Of a stretch of 9,512 nucleotides of DNA, positions 6,624-9,512 are shown one piece after another. Source of the DNA: Candidatus Omnitrophota bacterium. GTDB taxonomy: Bacteria; Omnitrophota; Koll11; Zapsychrales; Fredricksoniimonadaceae. The translations under genes and the position numbers were made by a program. How positions within the stretch are numbered: the first letter of the stretch is position 1; each line of letters begins with the position of its first letter. The stretch lies in contig JAHFGF010000051.1 in the NCBI GenBank assembly GCA_023247595.1, positions 1 to 9,512 of the forward strand, written 5' to 3'. Under the pieces are notes generated by a model. That model did not search any database and was not told where the DNA came from. It saw only the letters and a program-made list of their open reading frames with translations.

Positions 6624-6646
6624 GTCCCCAGGGTCCCAGTCCCCAG
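6624..6646. repeat. CCCAG-type short repeats after leuS
   Basis: GTCCCCAG occurs twice (6624-6631 and 6639-6646) with GGTCCCAG between, starting three bases after the leuS stop codon. It recalls the GGGACAC units that begin at the stop codons of thiG and thiH. No terminator hairpin with a T-run follows leuS. Confidence 0.5.
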
Positions 6647-6648
6647 AG

Positions 6649-6722
6649 ACCCGCCAGATTTTAAATGAACCGTCCTACGATAAGAAAAAGCAATTTTGTC
6701 TTGAGTTGACGGGGATTCGAAC
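6649..6722 (-). repeat. Dispersed minus-strand sequence family, copy D (remnant)
   Basis: Read on the minus strand, the right end GTTCGAATCCCCGTC and the left end TCTGGCGGGT match the two ends of the N-terminal part of copy A (7589-7648); the middle differs and is 14 bases longer. One frame still gives FESPSTQDKI, comparable with FESPSIQL in copy A. It has no intact gene and lies between leuS and the PH-domain gene. Confidence 0.45.
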
Positions 6723-6748
6723 TAATTTGTTTAAATTTGAGGTAAATA

Positions 6749-7363
6749 ATGGTTACCCAGGATCAGCTTCCTGAACAATTTAAAGCGGTTAAAGATGATG
6801 ATGAGAATTTTATATGGGTAGGCGAGCCAGAATTTTTTCCATTTGTTTGTACGGGAATTCCATTTTTAATTATTGGTTTGATTTGGGGATCGTTTGATTA
6901 TTTTAGTTTTATTCAGCACATGAAAACGGAACAGATGGGTTTTGCAATACCATTCTTTGCGTTGCATTTATTTCCGTTATGGGGGAGTATTTTAAACATT
7001 TTGAGACTCATATTAACCCATAAGAATACTTTCTATACGATTACAAATAAGCGCGTAATGATGAGAAGCGGCTTTTGGGGCACCGATTTTAACGCTATTG
7101 ATTACGATAAGATTTCGGATATACAAGTCACTGTTAATCCTATTGAAAGTATGCTAGGAGTTGGAACGGTACGTTTTTCTGCAGGTAAGGTTTCTAGTAA
7201 AGGAAATTCTCTGACAGATGATTTCATGGCGATACCGAATCCTTATGAAGTATTCAAAAAAGTAAAAACTGTAGGTGTGGACGTTAAAACGGATTGGAAT
7301 TATCCTAACAAATTACGCCCAGAGGATAATCCTGGATATAAAACGAAATACGATCCAAAATAA
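6749..7363 (+). CDS. Membrane protein with bacterial PH-like domain (DUF304/YdbS type)
   Basis: The 204-residue protein has an acidic N-terminus, two hydrophobic segments at about residues 29-48 and 63-88 that should span the inner membrane, and then a bacterial PH-like domain at about 91-180. The domain is recognised from NTFYTITNKRVMMRSGFWG, followed by IDYDKISDIQVTVNP and SMLGVGTVRFSAG, the usual pattern of the YdbS/YdbT group. The C-terminal tail is charged and hydrophilic. GAGG stands six bases before the ATG. The exact role of this family is unknown; members are linked to the cell envelope. The gene is visibly more AT-rich than leuS and lies in the accessory stretch between copies D and A of the dispersed sequence, which may indicate acquisition. 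Confidence 0.82.
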   Translation: MVTQDQLPEQFKAVKDDDENFIWVGEPEFFPFVCTGIPFLIIGLIWGSFDYFSFIQHMKTEQMGFAIPFFALHLFPLWGSILNILRLILTHKNTFYTITNKRVMMRSGFWGTDFNAIDYDKISDIQVTVNPIESMLGVGTVRFSAGKVSSKGNSLTDDFMAIPNPYEVFKKVKTVGVDVKTDWNYPNKLRPEDNPGYKTKYDPK

Positions 7364-7416
7364 TCAATTGTTTAAGAAAATGCCTTTGGTGTGGATTTTG
7401 GGGATATTTGTCATCG

Positions 7417-7650
7417 CTAAATAATGTAGTCGTAATAGGGTTTTGAGATTGTCGGTTCTTTTGGCTTTGCAGGTTTATTGAAGATGGGTTCGTCAAGAGC
7501 GATCATCCAGCCCATACCGCGTTTGCGATGAATTTTTATAAGTAGCAGTATTTCAAGAGGTTGTAGGGTTCGTATTTCGTCCACGACTACCCGCCAGTTT
7601 TTTAGAGAGTCATTGGCATTTTAGAGCTGAATAGACGGGGATTCAAACAT
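7417..7650 (-). pseudogene. Dispersed minus-strand sequence family, copy A (longest, with internal stop)
   Basis: From an ATG at 7650 the frame reads MFESPSIQL, a TAA stop at codon 10 (7621-7623), then NANDSLKNWRVVVDEIRTLQ and PLEILLLIKIHRKRGMGWMI, followed by ALDEPIFNKPAKPKEPTISK to a stop at 7417, 77 residues in all without the stop. CAA (Gln) to TAA would explain the break. Copies B and C keep the same C-terminal frame: HRKRGMGWMIALDEPI here, YRKRSMCWQISLGEPI in C, YHKRSTGWQISLDQPI in B. Codon differences between copies are often synonymous (CGC/CGT/AGA, CTT/TTA, ATC/ATT, CAG/CAA), which indicates past selection as protein. I do not recognise the family. It fills most of the gap between the PH-domain gene and the small membrane gene. 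Confidence 0.6.
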
Positions 7651-7694
7651 ATTAACACTAACAAAAATAAGGGGGAGAGGATATTCTTTGGGGA

Positions 7695-7850
7695 GTGGCA
7701 TATTTGGCTGTTCTTGTTGCTAATTGTTATTTTGCTTCGCAAAAAGGGCTAAGTGTTGTTAAATGGTTTTTTGCAGGAATGTTTTTTCCTGTGTTTTCTA
7801 CAATAATATTATTTTTCTTAAAGCCTGTTGATAAAAAAGTTAATCCTTGA
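7695..7850 (+). CDS. Very small two-helix membrane protein (possibly a fragment)
   Basis: The frame gives 51 residues from GTG at 7695: a first hydrophobic segment (AYLAVLVANCYFA), a short polar turn (SQKGLSVV), a second segment (KWFFAGMFFPVFSTIILFFL) and a charged tail KPVDKKVNP. The pattern helix, KG(R/L)S turn, WFxxGxxFxP helix is common in small bacterial membrane proteins of unknown function. GGGGGAGAGG lies upstream (7671-7680) but is 14 bases from GTG; an ATT at 7683 is in frame and a stop (7668-7670) precedes it. The stop codon overlaps copy B of the dispersed sequence. It may be a genuine short gene or the remnant of a longer one. Confidence 0.5.
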   Translation: MAYLAVLVANCYFASQKGLSVVKWFFAGMFFPVFSTIILFFLKPVDKKVNP

Positions 7851-7911
7851 TGGGTTGGTCTAAGGATATCTGCCAGCCAGTGCTACGTTTGTGGTAAAAT
7901 TCTACAAGTAT
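7840..7911 (-). repeat. Dispersed minus-strand sequence family, copy B (truncated)
   Basis: The minus-strand frame reads LVEFYHKRSTGWQISLDQPI and ends KD-stop at 7840. It aligns with the last third of copies A and C. Similarity stops next to the start codon of the KilA-N gene (ATG at 7912), so the rest of this copy appears to be cut off at that junction. Confidence 0.6.
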
Positions 7912-8754
7912 ATGAAAAAAACAAAGAGCATCTCAATTGAGATTCAGGGAACGCCTGTATCGATCCTTTCAGGTAAGGAAGGCGACTACATTTCGCTTAC
8001 GGACATGCTCAGAGCGAAGGATGGTGACTTTTTTATTTCGGATTGGCTTCGCAACCGTAACACAGTGGAGTTTCTTGGTATTTGGGAGTCTGTTTTTAAC
8101 CCCAATTTTAATTATGGCGAATTTGCCGTAATTAGAAATCAGGCTGGTCTTAACAGGTACAAGATCAGCGTTAAGGAATGGGTTGAAAAGACGAATGCCA
8201 TTGGGCTCAAGGCCACCGCGGGACGATATGGCGGTACATATGCTCACCCCGATATTGCTTTTGAATTTGGAATGTGGATCAGTCCAGAATTCAAGATCTA
8301 TCTTGTTAAAGAGTTTCGCCGCCTAAAGGAAGATGAAAACCGTCGTCTTTCTCTTGCGTGGGATCTGAATCGAACATTATCTAAGCTCAATTACCGTATT
8401 CATACAGATGCCATCAAGGCGCATTTGATTCCGTTGAAGATTACACCGGCCCAGGTGGCTATAACCTATGCCAATGAGGCTGATGTTCTCAATGTGGCTC
8501 TTTTTGGTTTGACGGCAAAACAGTGGCGCGATGCCAACCCAAAATTAGAGGGCAATATGCGCGAATACGCCACGGTGGAACAATTGCTTGTACTGGCAAA
8601 CATAGAAGGGATGAATGCCGAATTTATTCATATGGGGTTGGTTCAAGGTGAACGGTTAAAACGCCTGAATCAGATTGCCATTCGTCAGATGCAGACACTT
8701 GCTGCGCATACATCGGTACGGCAGATTGCGCTTCCCAAGGATAAAAAGACTTAA
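7912..8754 (+). CDS. KilA-N domain-containing protein
   Basis: The 280-residue protein begins with a KilA-N DNA-binding domain (about residues 5-140): ISLTDMLRAKDGDFFISDWL, NTVEFLGIWE, and the hallmark GGTYAHPDIAFEFGMWISPE followed by FKIYLVKEFRRLK (about 108-139). The rest is mostly helical, with NRTLSKLNYRIHTDAIKAHL and VAITYANEADVLNVALFGLT, as in stand-alone bacterial KilA-N proteins. KilA-N domains are typical of phage and large DNA virus regulators and antirepressors; the role of the chromosomal versions is unknown. I prefer the ATG at 7912; a GTG at 7891 is also in frame but lies inside repeat copy B. No Shine-Dalgarno is evident. Five bases after its stop codon copy C begins, so the gene is tightly bracketed by two copies of the dispersed sequence. 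It is probably acquired DNA. Confidence 0.92.
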   Translation: MKKTKSISIEIQGTPVSILSGKEGDYISLTDMLRAKDGDFFISDWLRNRNTVEFLGIWESVFNPNFNYGEFAVIRNQAGLNRYKISVKEWVEKTNAIGLKATAGRYGGTYAHPDIAFEFGMWISPEFKIYLVKEFRRLKEDENRRLSLAWDLNRTLSKLNYRIHTDAIKAHLIPLKITPAQVAITYANEADVLNVALFGLTAKQWRDANPKLEGNMREYATVEQLLVLANIEGMNAEFIHMGLVQGERLKRLNQIAIRQMQTLAAHTSVRQIALPKDKKT

Positions 8755-8759
8755 TTATT

Positions 8760-8882
8760 TTAAATGGGTTCGCCTAACGAAATTTGCCAACACATGCTTC
8801 TTTTACGGTAGATCGTTATAAGTAGCGGTATTTCAGGTAGTTGTAGGGTTCGTATTTCGTCCACGACTACCCGGTAATTCCT
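8760..8882 (-). repeat. Dispersed minus-strand sequence family, copy C
   Basis: The minus-strand frame reads NYRVVVDEIRTLQLPEIPLL, then ITIYRKRSMCWQISLGEPI and a stop. Its segment 8840-8873 is identical over 34 bases to 7560-7593 of copy A. The frame stays open leftward of NYR into EndoQ coding sequence, but that extension has no similarity to copy A and is taken as chance. Confidence 0.6.
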
Positions 8883-8945
8883 TCTGGGATGCTGGGAAGC
8901 CGGGGCACTGGGCTCTTGTGAACCCCAAAGTTTGTTTCTTAAATT

Positions 8946-9512
8946 ATGCGCTATTACGCCGACCTTCATATTCATTCCAAATATTCCCGCGCGACCAGTA
9001 AAGATCTGGATTTGGAACATCTGAATCTCTGGGCGCAGTTAAAAGGCATTCAGGTCGTCGGTACCGGCGATTTTGTCCATCCGAAGTGGATGGCGGAACT
9101 TGAAGAAAAGCTTGAACCCGCCGAAGAAGGCCTTTTCAAACTCAAAAAAGAATATGCCAAGAAAACCGCGGCCTATGTGCCCGCCTCGTGTAAAGGGGAA
9201 GTTCGGTTCCTTTTGACGGTTGAGATTTCCAATATTTATAAGCGTCATGACAAAGTGCGCAAAGTTCATAATCTCATCTGGGTTCCCGATTTTAAATCCG
9301 CTAAATATATTCAGACCAAATTAGGCGCCATCGGTAATATTAAATCCGACGGACGGCCGATCCTTGGGCTTGATTCCAAAAATCTTTTAGAGATAACGCT
9401 TGAGAGTCATCCCATGGCGCTGTTTGTTCCCGCGCATATCTGGACACCGTGGTTTTCCGCGCTGGGTTCCAAAGGCGGTTTTAACAGCATGGAAGAGGCC
9501 TTCGGGGATTTG
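8946..9512 (+). CDS. EndoQ-like PHP-domain DNA repair endonuclease, N-terminal part
   Basis: The frame is open from the ATG at 8946 to the window end (189 codons); full family members have around 400 residues, so about half is missing. The start MRYYADLHIHSKYSRATSKD holds the PHP metal-binding motif DLHIHS (residues 6-11), followed by GTGDFVHPKW (39-48), FLLTVEISNIY with Glu93, VRKVHNLIWVPD with His108 and, near the end, HPMALFVPAHIWTPWFSALG and GFNSMEEAFGDL. This pattern matches endonuclease Q and the related proteins often annotated as TIGR00375 or, wrongly, as UvrD-like helicase. EndoQ cuts 5' of deaminated bases, abasic sites and similar lesions; known members are in Thermococcales, some methanogens and a few bacteria. 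No Shine-Dalgarno is visible. Whether the C-terminal half is complete cannot be judged. Confidence 0.88.
   Translation, partial: MRYYADLHIHSKYSRATSKDLDLEHLNLWAQLKGIQVVGTGDFVHPKWMAELEEKLEPAEEGLFKLKKEYAKKTAAYVPASCKGEVRFLLTVEISNIYKRHDKVRKVHNLIWVPDFKSAKYIQTKLGAIGNIKSDGRPILGLDSKNLLEITLESHPMALFVPAHIWTPWFSALGSKGGFNSMEEAFGDL

Noticed and set aside
6701..6722. tRNA 3' fragment or attachment site, because the minus strand reads GTTCGAATCCCC like a T-loop
   Set aside because: The bases on the 5' side do not pair to form a T-stem, no acceptor stem or CCA is present, and the same word in copy A lies within a reading frame (FESPS), so it is explained by the dispersed family.
7417..8882. Integron attC sites between cassette-like genes
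   Set aside because: Only an isolated GCCTAAC-like word is seen in copy C; matching GTTRRRY cores and the typical inverted arrangement are missing in A and B, and the copies show codon-wise conservation.
8883..9020. Longer protein frame for copy C extending into the EndoQ gene on the minus strand
   Set aside because: The extension lies antisense to conserved PHP motifs and does not resemble the N-terminal part of copy A.

Overview
This is a bacterial chromosomal segment, most likely from an uncultivated, probably anaerobic lineage. Thiazole synthesis uses the oxygen-sensitive radical SAM enzyme ThiH rather than the oxygen-dependent glycine oxidase ThiO. The high density of short dispersed repeats and the EndoQ-type PHP nuclease would fit an Omnitrophota-like genome, but that placement is a guess from style, not a measurement.

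Left part (1-3140, minus strand): a thiazole operon is read leftward as thiS, thiG, a broken four-helix-bundle gene, then thiH. ThiS carries the sulfur, ThiH makes dehydroglycine from tyrosine, and ThiG condenses these with deoxyxylulose phosphate. The adenylating enzyme ThiF is not in the window. A promoter-like -35/-10 pair lies upstream of thiS and no TPP riboswitch is visible. GT/AC-rich repeat arrays fill the gaps around the four-helix-bundle gene and thiH. They start directly at the stop codons of thiG and thiH and also sit directly before the start codons of thiH and leuS.

Middle (3140-6620, plus strand): an S-adenosylmethionine decarboxylase proenzyme gene is preceded by a hairpin-rich leader and followed by a clear intrinsic terminator. 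Next comes a complete leucyl-tRNA synthetase gene. It contains two nearly identical 29-bp palindromes inserted in frame. Each adds a GAG(L/F)KPSPT peptide in a place where family members normally have a loop, much like the palindromic elements of Rickettsia.

Right part (6621-8945): an accessory region holds, on the plus strand, a membrane PH-domain protein, a very small two-helix membrane protein and a KilA-N-domain protein. Four degenerate copies of one unnamed sequence, all on the minus strand, lie between and around these genes. Three of them still show a protein reading frame with mainly synonymous or conservative changes, and copy A has an internal stop. The result is a cassette-like order: copy D, PH protein, copy A, small membrane protein, copy B, KilA-N, copy C.

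Right edge (8946-9512): the first 189 codons of an EndoQ-like PHP-domain DNA repair endonuclease, cut by the window end.
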